A stretch of DNA of 64,000 bases, taken from positions 62,001 to 126,000 of the forward strand of contig NZ_NMUM01000022.1 of NCBI RefSeq assembly GCF_002812805.1. Reading direction: 5' to 3'. A program made the translations under genes and the position numbers. The notes under the pieces are model-generated. The model ran no database searches and was not told where the DNA came from. It saw only the letters and a program-made list of their open reading frames with translations. This document shows, one piece after another, positions 10,684 through 20,000 of the stretch. Within the stretch, counting starts at the first letter, position 1. Each line of letters begins with the position of its first letter. This stretch comes from Microbacterium lacus (lineage in GTDB: Bacteria; Actinomycetota; Actinomycetes; Actinomycetales; Microbacteriaceae).

Positions 10684-11706
10684 ATGCCGCTCAGCGATTT
10701 TCCGCGCCACTCGCTCACGTTCGGGCCGAGTCCCGTGCACCCGCTCAACCGGCTGAGCGATCACCTCGGCGGCGCGCGCGTGTGGGCCAAACGGGAGGAT
10801 GTCTCGAGCGGACTCGCCTACGGCGGCAACAAGGTGCGCAAGCTCGAGTACCTCGTCCCCGACGCCATCGCACAGGGCGCCGACACGCTGGTCTCGATCG
10901 GCGGAGTGCAGTCCAATCACACGCGCCAGGTCGCCGCCGTCGCCGCGCATCTGGGCATAAAGGCCGTGCTCGTGCAGGAGAACTGGGTGGACTGGCCCGA
11001 CTCGGTGAACGATCGCGTCGGCAACATCATGCTTTCGCGCCTCATGGGCGCCGACGTTCGGCTGGACGCTTCGGGCTTCGGCATCGGGTTCAAGGACTCG
11101 TGGAAGCAGGCGATCGCGGATGTCGAGGCATCCGGTGGCACGCCCTACCCGATCCCCGCGGGGGCCTCGGACCACCCGCTCGGCGGACTCGGATTCGCCA
11201 ACTGGGCACACGAGGTCGCCGCCCAAGAGGCCGAGCTCGGCGTTTTCTTCGACACGATCGTGGTGTGCAGCGTCACGGGCTCGACCCACGCCGGCATGAT
11301 CGCCGGGTTTGCGGATCTGCAGCAGAACTTCGGCGGGCGCGAGCGCCGCGTCATCGGCATCGACGCGTCCGCGAAGATCGACGAGACGCGCGATCAGGTC
11401 GCCCGAATCGCGCGGCGCACGGCCGACAGGATCGGCGTCGGGCGCGAGCTGCGCGATGACGAGATCACGGTCCTCGAGGGCTGGGCGGGGGACTATTACG
11501 GGATTCCGGTCGCCTCGACCGATGAAGCGATGCGCCTCACCGGGAGCCTCGAGGGCGTCATCATCGACCCCGTCTACGAGGGCAAGTCGATGGCGGGGCT
11601 CATCGACCTCGTGTCATCCGGCGAGATTCCGCGCGACTCGAACGTCCTGTACGCGCACCTGGGCGGACAGCCGGCGCTGAACGCCTACAGTGGCCGCTAC
11701 CACTGA
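10684..11706 (+). CDS. acdS: 1-aminocyclopropane-1-carboxylate (ACC) deaminase
   Basis: This 340-aa PLP enzyme is expected to cleave ACC, the plant ethylene precursor, to 2-oxobutyrate and ammonia. It opens [20 protein letters not shown] and carries [11 protein letters not shown] around the PLP lysine. Residues that separate true ACC deaminases from D-cysteine desulfhydrases are present: Y298-E299 in VYEGKS and L326 in AHLGG, plus Y272. These correspond to Y294, E295, L322 and Y268 of the Pseudomonas enzyme. The desulfhydrases carry other residues there. The gene stands alone behind its own palindrome, after the bicupin, and suggests a plant-associated life. Confidence 0.9.
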   Translation: MPLSDFPRHSLTFGPSPVHPLNRLSDHLGGARVWAKREDVSSGLAYGGNKVRKLEYLVPDAIAQGADTLVSIGGVQSNHTRQVAAVAAHLGIKAVLVQENWVDWPDSVNDRVGNIMLSRLMGADVRLDASGFGIGFKDSWKQAIADVEASGGTPYPIPAGASDHPLGGLGFANWAHEVAAQEAELGVFFDTIVVCSVTGSTHAGMIAGFADLQQNFGGRERRVIGIDASAKIDETRDQVARIARRTADRIGVGRELRDDEITVLEGWAGDYYGIPVASTDEAMRLTGSLEGVIIDPVYEGKSMAGLIDLVSSGEIPRDSNVLYAHLGGQPALNAYSGRYH

Positions 11707-11774
11707 CCTCAGGATCCAGCGTCGGCGAATATTCCGGGTCGCGTATGCGTCGAACGGGGTGTTGACTGGGGTTC

Positions 11775-12188
11775 ATGACGAACCCCGGTCGATCCACCTC
11801 TCCCGCCCGCACGATCGCGCGCTGGGCCCTCGGTGGTGCGCTCGCCTTCGCCGGTATCTCGCACCTGTTCTGGGCGCGAAAAGAGTTTCAGGCGCAGGTA
11901 CCCGACTGGACGACCGAATACACCCCCCTCGACAAAGATGCCGTGGTCGTCGCGTCCGGCGCCGTCGAGATCATGCTCGGAGCGGCGCTGATCGCCCTAC
12001 CGAAGGAGCGGTCGCGGATCGGCCTGCTGCTCGCGGCCTTCTTCGTCGCGGTGTTCCCGGGCAACATCGAGCAGTACACGAAGAAGCGCGACGGCTTCGG
12101 TCTCGACACCGACCGCAAGCGTTTGGTACGGCTGTTCTTCCAGCCCGTTCTCGTGGCCTGGGCGTACTGGTCGACCCGGGACCGGTAG
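11775..12188 (+). CDS. DoxX-like family membrane protein (second copy)
   Basis: This 137-aa protein has the same layout as the 9112 gene: ALGGALAFAGISHLFWARKEF, ASGAVEIMLGAALIALP, AAFFVAVFPGNIEQY, LFFQPVLVAWAYWS. The two are clearly paralogous, and they lie on either side of the bicupin and ACC deaminase genes. Function unknown. The chosen ATG follows a weak purine stretch. Its stop overlaps the first bases of a palindrome that probably ends transcription. Confidence 0.8.
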   Translation: MTNPGRSTSPARTIARWALGGALAFAGISHLFWARKEFQAQVPDWTTEYTPLDKDAVVVASGAVEIMLGAALIALPKERSRIGLLLAAFFVAVFPGNIEQYTKKRDGFGLDTDRKRLVRLFFQPVLVAWAYWSTRDR

Positions 12189-12212
12189 GTCACTTCGACA
12201 GGCTCAGTGACC
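12188..12212. terminator. Palindrome between convergent DoxX and NYN genes
   Basis: GGTCACT (12188-12194) and AGTGACC (12206-12212) form a 7-bp stem around TCGACAGGCTC. From memory, sequences of the form CACTTCGACAGGCTCAGTGA recur between genes in Microbacteriaceae, so this may be a dispersed repeat that also acts as a bidirectional terminator. Confidence 0.5.
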
Positions 12213-12238
12213 GAGCTGGCGGCTCAGCGTCCGCTGAC

Positions 12239-13114
12239 TCAGCGCTTGTCGGGAACCAGGCGTACGAGCCGGATGTTGTCAGTCTCGTTCATCTCGACGA
12301 TCGTCGGATGCGCCTTGATGAAGTCCGAGAACGACTTGTAACCGAGCCCCTTCTCGCTGAACGACGGATCCATCCGCTTGATCAGGTTCTTGATGACCGA
12401 GCTGTGCATCCAGTCGGCGTCGGTGCGCTCGTGCTCGAGCCGCAGGGCACGCTCGAGCAGGTCGGCGGCCGGATCCTTCGCGCTTCGGCGACGCTGACGC
12501 ACGGGAGCGTCGGATGCCGATGCATCCGGTTTCTGCTGCGGCTTGTCGGTCGGAACCGTGACTCCCGGGAGGGCGTCGTAAGCGTCGAATTGGTCGCAGG
12601 CCGCCGCCAGGGACTTCGCCGTGGACCCAGCGACGCCGACGCCGACGACGAACCGACCGAGGCGCTTGCAGCGTTGCGCGAGCGGCACGTAGTCCGAGTC
12701 ACCCGCGACGATCACGACGTGCGTGAGGTCGGGAAGGCGGAACATGTCTTCCACCGCGTCGACCGCGAGGCGGATATCGGCGCCATTCTTCGCGTACGCC
12801 GCGGCGGGGAAAAGCTGTACTAGGTCGACCGCGCGGGCTACGAGCTGGCTGCGGTACACAGCGTTGACGGGCGACGACCAGTCCGCATACGCGCGCGTCA
12901 GCACGAGGGTCCCGAACGAGGCGGCGTAGTCGATGATCGCGCCGACGTCGATGACAGCCTGGCTCAGGCGCTCCGCGATCTCGGGCTCGGCCGGATTCTC
13001 GGCGATGCGCTGCCGGTCACGCCCGTACGCGTTCCGACCGTGCACGCGGTCGTACCAGGAGATGACGATGTTGTCGAAGTCGAGATAGACGGCAACGCGT
13101 CCACCCTCGGCCAT
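12239..13114 (-). CDS. NYN domain protein with C-terminal OST-HTH/LOTUS domain
   Basis: This 291-aa protein starts RVAVYLDFDNIVISWYD, with the acidic pair D12/D14 of the PIN-like NYN nuclease fold. It continues with GADIRLAVDAVE and VVIVAGDSDYVPLAQRCKRLGR, which complete the acidic centre. After a Lys/Arg-rich linker at about residues 190-215, the last 75 residues (ADWMHSSVIKNLIKRMDPSFSEKGLGYKSF) form an OST-HTH/LOTUS-type RNA-binding domain. By family, it should bind and perhaps cleave RNA in the cytoplasm; its target is unknown. It is followed on the same strand by the Gfo/Idh gene. Confidence 0.87.
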   Translation of the reverse strand: MAEGGRVAVYLDFDNIVISWYDRVHGRNAYGRDRQRIAENPAEPEIAERLSQAVIDVGAIIDYAASFGTLVLTRAYADWSSPVNAVYRSQLVARAVDLVQLFPAAAYAKNGADIRLAVDAVEDMFRLPDLTHVVIVAGDSDYVPLAQRCKRLGRFVVGVGVAGSTAKSLAAACDQFDAYDALPGVTVPTDKPQQKPDASASDAPVRQRRRSAKDPAADLLERALRLEHERTDADWMHSSVIKNLIKRMDPSFSEKGLGYKSFSDFIKAHPTIVEMNETDNIRLVRLVPDKR

Positions 13115-13131
13115 ATCAGGCGCCGCCCATC

Positions 13132-14115
13132 TCAGGCCTCGCTCGGGTAGACGAGGCCGATGTGGCCCCGGATCTGATCGAGGGTCGCCATGATCTCCAC
13201 CGTCTCGTCGATGGGGAGGATGTCGCCGCTCAGGTTGCCTTCTGCGACGAGCCGTTCTGCCGCGAGTGCCTGGTACTGCATCCCGCGGCCCTGGACGTGC
13301 GACACATAGTGTTCGCGTACCGTGCCGTCCGGAGCGCTGAGGCGGAACGACGTCGCGTTGTACCAGGTGCGGTCGATATCGATCCGCCCCGCGGTTCCGA
13401 TGATGTGCGCGGTGTTCGGACCGGCCGCGCGCGACGACGAGATCGTGGTCGAGATCGCTCCGGACGCGTGCGTGAAGATCGTCGCGATCTCGGTGTCGGC
13501 CCCCGTATCGCTCTTTCGAGCCGATGCGAGGATCGTTTCGGGGCGTCCCAGGATGTCCCAGGCGAACGACACGGGATAGATGCCGAGGTCGAGCAGTGCG
13601 CCACCGCCGAGCTCCAGCGCGTTCAGGCGGTGACCGGGGTCATCGGAGATCTGCTGCGTGTGATCGGCGAAGACCGCCCGCACCTCACCGATCGCACCGT
13701 CGGCGATCAGCTCGCGAATCCGCACCATGTGGGGCAGGTAGCGCGTCCACATCGCCTCGAGCACGAGCACACCGCGCGCGGCGGCGGCATCGCGAACGGC
13801 GGCGGCCTCCGTCGCGTTGAGGGTGAACGGCTTCTCGACCAGAACATGCTTGCCGGCGGCGATGATCGCGAGGGCGTTCTCGGCGTGGGCGGGGTGGGGT
13901 GTCGCGACGTAGATGATGTCGACATCGGGGTCGGCGAGCAACGCCTCGTAGGACCCGTGGGCGTGCGGAATGCCGAATTCTTCGGCGAACGCCCGGGCCG
14001 ACACATCCGATCGAGAGCCGACCGCCACGATCTCACGTCCGGCGACGTGCAGGTCTTTCGTGAAAGTGCGGGCGATGCTGCCCGTCGCAAGAATTCCCCA
14101 ACGCAGCCCGGTCAT
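13132..14115 (-). CDS. Gfo/Idh/MocA family oxidoreductase
   Basis: This 327-aa NAD(P)-dependent oxidoreductase has an N-terminal Rossmann domain, LRWGILATGSIARTFTKDL. It continues with VDIIYVATPHPAHAENAL and the catalytic EKPF motif (HVLVEKPFTLNATE). The C-terminal substrate-binding domain includes GGGALLDLGIYPVSFAW. Such enzymes oxidise sugars or inositol derivatives, or act as dimeric diol dehydrogenases; the substrate is not evident. It ends 17 bases before the NYN start, so the two may be co-transcribed with this gene first. Confidence 0.88.
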   Translation of the reverse strand: MTGLRWGILATGSIARTFTKDLHVAGREIVAVGSRSDVSARAFAEEFGIPHAHGSYEALLADPDVDIIYVATPHPAHAENALAIIAAGKHVLVEKPFTLNATEAAAVRDAAAARGVLVLEAMWTRYLPHMVRIRELIADGAIGEVRAVFADHTQQISDDPGHRLNALELGGGALLDLGIYPVSFAWDILGRPETILASARKSDTGADTEIATIFTHASGAISTTISSSRAAGPNTAHIIGTAGRIDIDRTWYNATSFRLSAPDGTVREHYVSHVQGRGMQYQALAAERLVAEGNLSGDILPIDETVEIMATLDQIRGHIGLVYPSEA

Positions 14116-14124
14116 GCCCCGAGC

Positions 14125-14496
14125 CTACCTCCGGGGCGGTGTGAGCCGCGGAGGTTCCTGCGAGACACCGCAGAGGAAGGCGACCAACCGGGTCGAGGTG
14201 TCTTCCATGGCGGGTCCTTTTCCGAACTCCCAGCCGTCGTCGGTGGAGCGGAGGGTGTGTCCCCGGACGACGGCGCGGACATCGAAGCTCCCTGACGTCG
14301 CGAGATACAGCGCGACCGCGCCGGAAGTGCGGGGCGCGAGAGCGATGGGCATGCCGGTGTCCCGGCTCAGGGCGAGCGCTGCCGTGACTGTGCGCGAGAG
14401 ATCGCGGATGCGCCGCTTGCCGCCCGCGGCGATCGCATCGGCAACCGCCGCGAGATCGTCGCCACCGACGGCGCCGAGCCGCGAGATGTACGGCAT
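14125..14496 (-). CDS. Hypothetical protein, N-terminus probably cut by a rearrangement
   Basis: I do not recognise this 123-aa reading frame. It is open, with sensible composition: ADAIAAGGKRRIRDLSRTV, then a mostly hydrophobic stretch, then FDVRAVVRGHTLRSTDD and DTSTRLVAFLCGVS. The possible start at 14496 lies inside DNA that belongs to the permease remnant on the other strand, and it has no ribosome site. Only the first three residues derive from that DNA. The natural start was therefore probably lost at a breakpoint near 14486-14490. Reading continues upstream through the permease DNA to 14529. It may not be expressed. Confidence 0.45.
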   Translation of the reverse strand: MPYISRLGAVGGDDLAAVADAIAAGGKRRIRDLSRTVTAALALSRDTGMPIALAPRTSGAVALYLATSGSFDVRAVVRGHTLRSTDDGWEFGKGPAMEDTSTRLVAFLCGVSQEPPRLTPPRR

Positions 14497-14914
14497 CGTG
14501 ATGAACCGCACCGTTTTCGGCCGCCACATCTACGCGATCGGTGGCAACCGCCACGCGGCCGAGCTCTCGGGCATCAAGACCCGCCGCGTCGACTTCTGGT
14601 TGTTCGTCAACATGGGCTTCCTCGCCGCCCTGGCCGGCCTGATCTTCACGGCTCGCCTGAACCTCGCCGGACCCAAGGCCGGTGACGGTTTTGAGCTCGA
14701 GGCGATCTCTGCGGCGTTCATCGGTGGCGCGGCCGTGCAGGGTGGTGTCGGCACGATCGGTGGCGCCATCATCGGTGGTCTGATCATCGGTGTGCTGAAC
14801 AACGGTATGTCGATCCTCGGCATCGGCATCGAGTGGCAGCAGGCCGTCAAGGGTCTCGTGCTGCTCCTCGCGGTCGCATTCGACGTTTACAACAAGCGTC
14901 GCTCGGCGAACTAG
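14486..14914 (+). pseudogene. C-terminal remnant of a sugar ABC transporter permease (XylH/GguB/MmsB-like)
   Basis: The frame reads MNRTVFGRHIYAIGG, then a membrane segment FWLFVNMGFLAALAGLIFTAR. It goes on with AGDGFELEAISAAFIGGAAV, GGAIIGGLIIGVLNNGMS and LVLLLAVAFDVYNK. That is the last third (about 140 residues) of monosaccharide ABC permeases, which are normally about 400 residues. All N-terminal spans are absent, and the DNA upstream belongs to an unrelated minus-strand frame. The natural terminator hairpin survives at 14939. The intact end argues for a deletion or inversion that removed the rest of a sugar-uptake operon. A 142-aa product from the ATG at 14486 is possible but could not act as a permease alone. 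Confidence 0.82.
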
Positions 14915-14938
14915 CTTGACGAGAAAATGCAACACGGC

Positions 14939-14971
14939 AACGCGGCGGTCGGGTCATCCGATCGCCGCGTT
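14939..14971 (+). terminator. Rho-independent-type terminator after the permease remnant
   Basis: AACGCGGCG (14939-14947) pairs perfectly with CGCCGCGTT (14963-14971), with further pairing inside, and is followed by the T-rich TGTCGTTTCC. This looks like the original end of the lost sugar-transport operon. Confidence 0.72.
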
Positions 14972-15030
14972 TGTCGTTTCCGCCCGTCTAGCCTGGACAC
15001 GTATTCGTCCGTCACCGTCCCGGGAGAGCC

Positions 15031-15879
15031 ATGTCCAACATCCTCATCACGCCCGAGGCGCTTGCCGTGCTGATCGCCGAGGGAGCGCCGGTCCGCGTGC
15101 TCGACGTCCGATGGCGGCTCGATCGTCCGGATGGGCGACCGGACTACCTCGCCGGCCACATCCCCGGAGCCGTGTACGTCAGTCTTGACGACGAGCTGGC
15201 CGCGCACGGCGAACCGGCCGACGGGCGTCATCCGCTCCCCGATGCTGCGACGCTCCAGGCCGCCGTGCGCCGGTGGGGGATCAACGACGGCGACACGGTC
15301 GTCGTCTACGACGACCTGAAATCGCTCTCCGCGGCCCGCGCCTGGTGGGTGCTGACGGACGCGGGTCTTGCCGACGTGCGGATCCTTGACGGGGCGCTCC
15401 GAGCATGGACGGCAGCGGGGCTGCCCCTCAACGAGGGCGATGTTGTGCCGGTGCCCGGGTCAGCCACCTTGTCGGCGGGCCGGCTCGCTCAGGTCTCGAT
15501 CGACGAGGCCGCGGAGCTCGCGGCATCCGGTGCTCTGCTCGACGTACGGGCACCCGAACGCTATCGCGGCGATGTCGAGCCGATCGACCCGCGCGCCGGC
15601 CACATTCCGGGCTCGATCAACGTGCCCACGACAGGAAATGTCGACGAGGATGGGCGGTTTCTGGGGCCCGAGGCCCTGCTCGCGCGGTTCACGGCAGCGG
15701 GAGTCGACGCCGCATCGCCCGTCGCCGTGTCGTGTGGTTCGGGGGTGACGGCGTCGCACGCGTTCGTCGCCCTGCGGCTCGCGGGTTTCGCGCCCACTCT
15801 GTACCCCGGTTCGTGGAGTCAGTGGGCCAATCATCCGGACCGTCCCGTCGCGACGGGCCCGAATCCGGGGTCGCGCTAG
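15031..15879 (+). CDS. sseA: 3-mercaptopyruvate/thiosulfate sulfurtransferase (two rhodanese domains)
   Basis: This 282-aa protein has a non-catalytic N-terminal rhodanese domain (VLDVRWRLDRPDGRPDY, GHIPGAVYV) and a catalytic C-terminal domain. The latter contains LLDVRAPERYRGD, GHIPGSINVP and the active loop SCGSGVTASH with C235. The CG(S/T)GVT loop is the mercaptopyruvate sulfurtransferase type, whereas thiosulfate rhodaneses usually have CRxGx(R/T). It moves sulfur from 3-mercaptopyruvate to a thiol or cyanide in the cytoplasm. The ATG follows GGGAGAG. Its stop overlaps the stop of the convergent oxidoreductase by 4 bases. Confidence 0.88.
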   Translation: MSNILITPEALAVLIAEGAPVRVLDVRWRLDRPDGRPDYLAGHIPGAVYVSLDDELAAHGEPADGRHPLPDAATLQAAVRRWGINDGDTVVVYDDLKSLSAARAWWVLTDAGLADVRILDGALRAWTAAGLPLNEGDVVPVPGSATLSAGRLAQVSIDEAAELAASGALLDVRAPERYRGDVEPIDPRAGHIPGSINVPTTGNVDEDGRFLGPEALLARFTAAGVDAASPVAVSCGSGVTASHAFVALRLAGFAPTLYPGSWSQWANHPDRPVATGPNPGSR

Positions 15880-16817
15880 GGGACGAGGACGATCTTGCCG
15901 TCGACACCGCGCTCGATCGCGCGGTGCGCCTCGGCGGCGTCTTCCAGCGAGAACGAAGGGCCCGCCTCGATCGAGAACACACCCGCCGCGATCAGAGCCA
16001 TCGTCACGGGGAACGCCTCGGCACGCCAGGCGAGCTCGGTCTCGGTGAGGGGTGTGGAGCTGCCGCCGCCGAAGGCGCGCACGCCGTAGTTGCCGGCATC
16101 CTGTCCGCGCACGATCGTTCCGATGTGATGACGGTCGGCCACGAGTTCGCACGACACGTCGAGCGCCTCGTCGGTCCCCGCCGCATCGAACGCGACCGTG
16201 ATGCCCTGCGGTGCCGCCTCGCGAACGCGCTCGAGCAGACCCGGGCCGTACGCGACCGGCGTGGCCCCCAGCTCGCGCACGCGGTCGAAGCGGCGCTCGC
16301 TCGCGGTAGCGATAACGGTGGCGCCCCAGAGCCGGGCGTACTGGATGGCGGCCTGGCCGACGGATCCGGATCCCGCGTGGAGGAGAAGGGTGTCACCCGC
16401 CCCGACATCCAGCGAGCGGAGCACTTGGTACGCCGTTCCCACCGGGATGCCGATGCCGGCACCCGCTGCGGCCGAAACCGACGGCGGGCGGGGGATGGCA
16501 TTGTGTGCGGCGACCCGCACCTCGCTCGCGTAGGTGCCGGATGTCTCGCGGAAAGCGACGGGGTCGCCGACCCGAAACCCCTGCACGTCATCGCCAACGG
16601 CAACGACCACACCGGCGCCGTCGCGCCCGATATGCCGCGGGGCCGTGAGCGGGGCGGACGTACGCCTACCCGCGCGCAGCTTGGCGTCGATCGGGTTGAT
16701 TCCCGCGGCTTCGACCCGGACGATCAGGTGCGCCGGGCGCAGCTCGGGGGTCGGGGTCTCGGTAACGGTGAGGACCTCGGGCCCGCCGAACTCGGTATAG
16801 ACGATTGCGCGAGTCAT
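15876..16817 (-). CDS. Zinc-independent MDR-family NADP-dependent oxidoreductase (quinone reductase-like)
   Basis: This 313-aa protein of the medium-chain dehydrogenase/reductase superfamily starts MTRAIVYTEFGGPEVLTVTE. It has the GroES-like domain landmarks AAGINPIDAKLRAG and IGRDGAGVVVAVG, then the nucleotide-binding HAGSGSVGQAAIQYARLWGA. No zinc-binding cysteine set is visible, as in quinone oxidoreductases. The true substrate is unknown. The ATG at 16817 has GAGGAAGA upstream; a longer in-frame extension to 17042 is rich in Pro/Arg and is not coding-like. Confidence 0.87.
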   Translation of the reverse strand: MTRAIVYTEFGGPEVLTVTETPTPELRPAHLIVRVEAAGINPIDAKLRAGRRTSAPLTAPRHIGRDGAGVVVAVGDDVQGFRVGDPVAFRETSGTYASEVRVAAHNAIPRPPSVSAAAGAGIGIPVGTAYQVLRSLDVGAGDTLLLHAGSGSVGQAAIQYARLWGATVIATASERRFDRVRELGATPVAYGPGLLERVREAAPQGITVAFDAAGTDEALDVSCELVADRHHIGTIVRGQDAGNYGVRAFGGGSSTPLTETELAWRAEAFPVTMALIAAGVFSIEAGPSFSLEDAAEAHRAIERGVDGKIVLVP

Positions 16818-16898
16818 GGTGATGCGTTCTTCCTCGTCGGGGACTGCGATCTGTCTCGAGCGTAGACCTCGCGCCGCGGGACTCGCCCCTGCCGAACC

Positions 16899-16945
16899 GG
16901 GGCAGGTTTGATGCTGTGGGGCAGGTTTGCTCGTGCCCCACAGCA
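16899..16945. repeat. Direct repeat and perfect 12-bp hairpin between hrpA and the oxidoreductase
   Basis: GGGGCAGGTTTG occurs at 16899-16910 and again at 16918-16929. Across the second copy, TGCTGTGGGGCA (16912-16923) pairs perfectly with TGCCCCACAGCA (16934-16945). A further GTGCCCCAC lies just to the right. The hairpin lies 93 bases beyond the hrpA stop on the minus strand, and may end that long transcript. Confidence 0.55.
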
Positions 16946-17038
16946 CGCGAGGTGCCCCACTTCTGGCGTGGGGTCGCGCGGGGTCGCGCGGGCGTGGGGT
17001 GTGGGGGCGGGGCCGGGAGGTGGACCGAACGGTCCGCG

Positions 17039-20000
17039 TCATGAACCCTCGCGCAGGGCCTTCGTGATGCGCGGAAGCGAGACGGGCTCCGCGGTGCCCA
17101 GGCGCTGGGCGAACAGGCTGACGCGATACTCCTCGAGCAACCAGCGGGTGTGGGCGAGGGCCGGCGAAGCATCCGGACTCAGGGGGATCGTGCCACCGGC
17201 CTCGGCGTATAGGGCGGCTGCCCGTTCGAACTCGGTCATCCTCTGGCGGTCACGGCCCGGGGTGTCGGCGAGCTCCTCGAGCCGCAGACGAGCACCCTCG
17301 AGGTACCGGAGCACATGAGGCAGCCGGGCGGTACCGGTCTGAAGCACGAAACCCGGATAGATCAAGCCCGCGACCTGCGCCCGCACATCGCCGAGCGCAC
17401 CCAGCAGGGTCATGGCGTTCTGCCCGCGCAAAGCTTTGTCGACGTTGCGTGCGGCCAGCAGGATTCGGGCGGTCAGCGACACGGCGGCGAACATCGCCTC
17501 GACGATTCCGGCCGAGACCGCGTCGCGCACACGCGCGAAGTCCCCGGCGCTGCGGACCACGCCGGTCGGCGCAATAGTGCGGATCAGCGTGTCGGCCGCC
17601 GCCGCGCGGCAGTCCTCGATCAGCGCCTTCGCGGAGGCATAGGGAGAAGCGGCGAGGGCGAGTTTCTCATTCGCGGTCAGGTGCTCTTGCACGTACGAAA
17701 CGGGTGAGGGCACGGCGAGCAGCACGAGTCTGCGGATGCCGACCCGGAGGGTTCGCTCGGCGGCATCCGGTGTCGTCTCGATGCGCAGCGACACGCTCGT
17801 GCCATCGTCGACGAGTGTCGGGTACCCGCGGACAACGCCGCCCGCCACGCGCGTGTCGACGACGGGCGGAAGGTCACCGAGGTCCCACGTGGTGATCCCC
17901 TCGCGCTCGCGGACGGATGCCCCGGTGCTCGGGGACGGGTCGACGAGCGCGGCCGGACCCGCGCCACGCCGAGGCTTCCCTGTCGACGGCGGCGCGGCGA
18001 GCCGGGTCGCGACGCTCTCGCGCGCACGGCTCGACAGACTCTCTTGCAGCTCCCGCAGGTCTCGCCCCGAACCGACCGTGCGTCCGCGATCGTCCACGAC
18101 ACGGAAGGTCGGGCGAAGGTGCGCGGGAACGCGGTCCATCTCGAAGTCGTCGGCCGTCACGGGCTGGTTGGCGACGCGCTGGATGAGCTTCGCCAGCGCC
18201 GCGGCAAGGGACGTCGGGGGCAGTCCCGCGTGGCTCTCGGGGCCGGCGCCCGCCAGGTCGTCGGCGAATTTCGCGGCCCAGTCCGCCGCGGGCACGACGT
18301 GCCGGCGGATGGACTTCGGCAGCGCCCGCAGCAGCGCGGTCACCAGATCCGGACGTAGCCCCGGAACCTGCCAGTCGAAGCCATCCGGGCGGACACTCGC
18401 GAGAAGCGCCAACGGCACGACGACGGCGACCCCGTCGTCGGGTGCCCCCGGCTCGAACCGGTAGGCGAGAGTAAGGGTTTGATCGCCCTGGGTCCAGCGG
18501 GTCGGGAAGTCCGAGGCATCCGATCTCGCCTCGCCCTCGAGCAGGTCCTGCTCGCGCATCGTCAGGAGTTTGGGCGTGCGAGCGGATGCTTCACGCCACC
18601 AGTTCTCGAACGAGCGGACGTCGAATACCTCGGGCGGAATATGCGTGTCGTAGAACGCGAAGACCGCCTCGTCTCCGGCGAGGATGTCTCGCCGACGTTC
18701 GCGCTCTTCGACCCGCTCGAGCCGGCGGCGCAGCTCGTCGTTCGCGCGCGCGAAACTCGTCAGACGCTTGTCGATCTTCGACGGATCCCATTCGTTTTCG
18801 ACCAGCGCGTGCCGGACGAACAATTCGCGCGCCCCGGCGCGGTCGATGCGAGCGAACTGCACGCGACGGCGGGGGATGATCTCGACCCCGAACAGCGTCA
18901 CCTTCTCGTAGGCGACGGCGGCCCCGGCATCCTTCGACCAGTGCGGCTCGCTCACCTGACGCTTCGCCAGGTCGCCGGCGAGGGGCTCGGCCCAGGCGGG
19001 GTCGATCGCGGCGACCGTGCGGGCATAGAGGCGCGAGGTCTCGACCAACTCGGCGGCCATGACCGCCTTGGGGCGGGCCTTGCGCAGGCCCGAGCCGGGG
19101 AAGATGGCGAATCGGATGCCTCGGGCGCCGAGATATTCCGAGGCCGGGGCGCGCCGAGCACTCGGTGCCGCGCCCTTCTGTGCCGCACGCTCGTCGATTA
19201 GTCCGATGTGCGAGAGCAGGCCCGCAAGGATCGCGCGGTGGATCGCCGCGGGGTCGAGGGCCTGCTCGTCGGGGTCTGCAGAACCGGCACCCTCGGGGGT
19301 GGAACGGGCACCTTCGCGCCCGGAACGGGCACCCTCGCGGAGGGAACGGGCACTCTCGGGCGAGGGCTTCTGCGCAGGGACGAGGCTGCGGATCTGCCGG
19401 TGCACGTCGAACCACTCCCGCACGCGGACATAGTTGAGGTGCTCGGCGCGGCACAGGCGCCGGAACGCGCTCGACCCGTTCTCGCGCTGCGCCTGCTGCA
19501 GGTGATTCCAGAGATTCAGCAGCGCGAGGAAGTCGCTCGTCGGGTCGGCGAAGCGCGCGTGCAGCCGGTCGGCCTCCTCGCGGCGCTCTTCGGGGCGCTC
19601 GCGCACGTCCTGAATCGACATGCCCGCCACGATCGGCAGCACCTCGGCGATCGCGCCCGTACGCTGCGCCTCGATGAGCATGCGCGCGAAGCGAGGGTCG
19701 ATGGGCATGCGGGCGATGTCGCGCCCGATGCGGGTCAGGCGCGGGGCGCCCCGGCTGTGTCCTCCAGAAGCATGTTCGACGGCGCCGAGCTCGCCCAGTA
19801 GGTCCAGTGCGGCCTTGACGCCCCGCGAATCGGGCGGGGTGAGGAAGGGGAAGGCCTCGATGTCGCCGAACCCGAGGGAGAGCATCTGCAGAATGACCGA
19901 GGCGAGGCTCGTCCGCAGGATCTCGGGCTCGGTGTACTCGGGCCGTTTGGCGAAGTCGTCGGCGGCGTAGAGGCGGATCGCGATGCCGGCGCTCGTGCGT

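Noticed and set aside
10684..11706. D-cysteine desulfhydrase
   Set aside because: The key Tyr-Glu (298-299) and Leu326 match ACC deaminase rather than the desulfhydrase residues.
16818..17042. N-terminal extension of the MDR oxidoreductase up to 17042
   Set aside because: The added residues are Pro/Arg/Thr-rich and cover the hairpin region. The ATG at 16817 gives the family's normal start.
19281..19364. CRISPR array at the hrpA 21-bp repeats
   Set aside because: There are no spacers. The units abut each other and are in-frame coding sequence.
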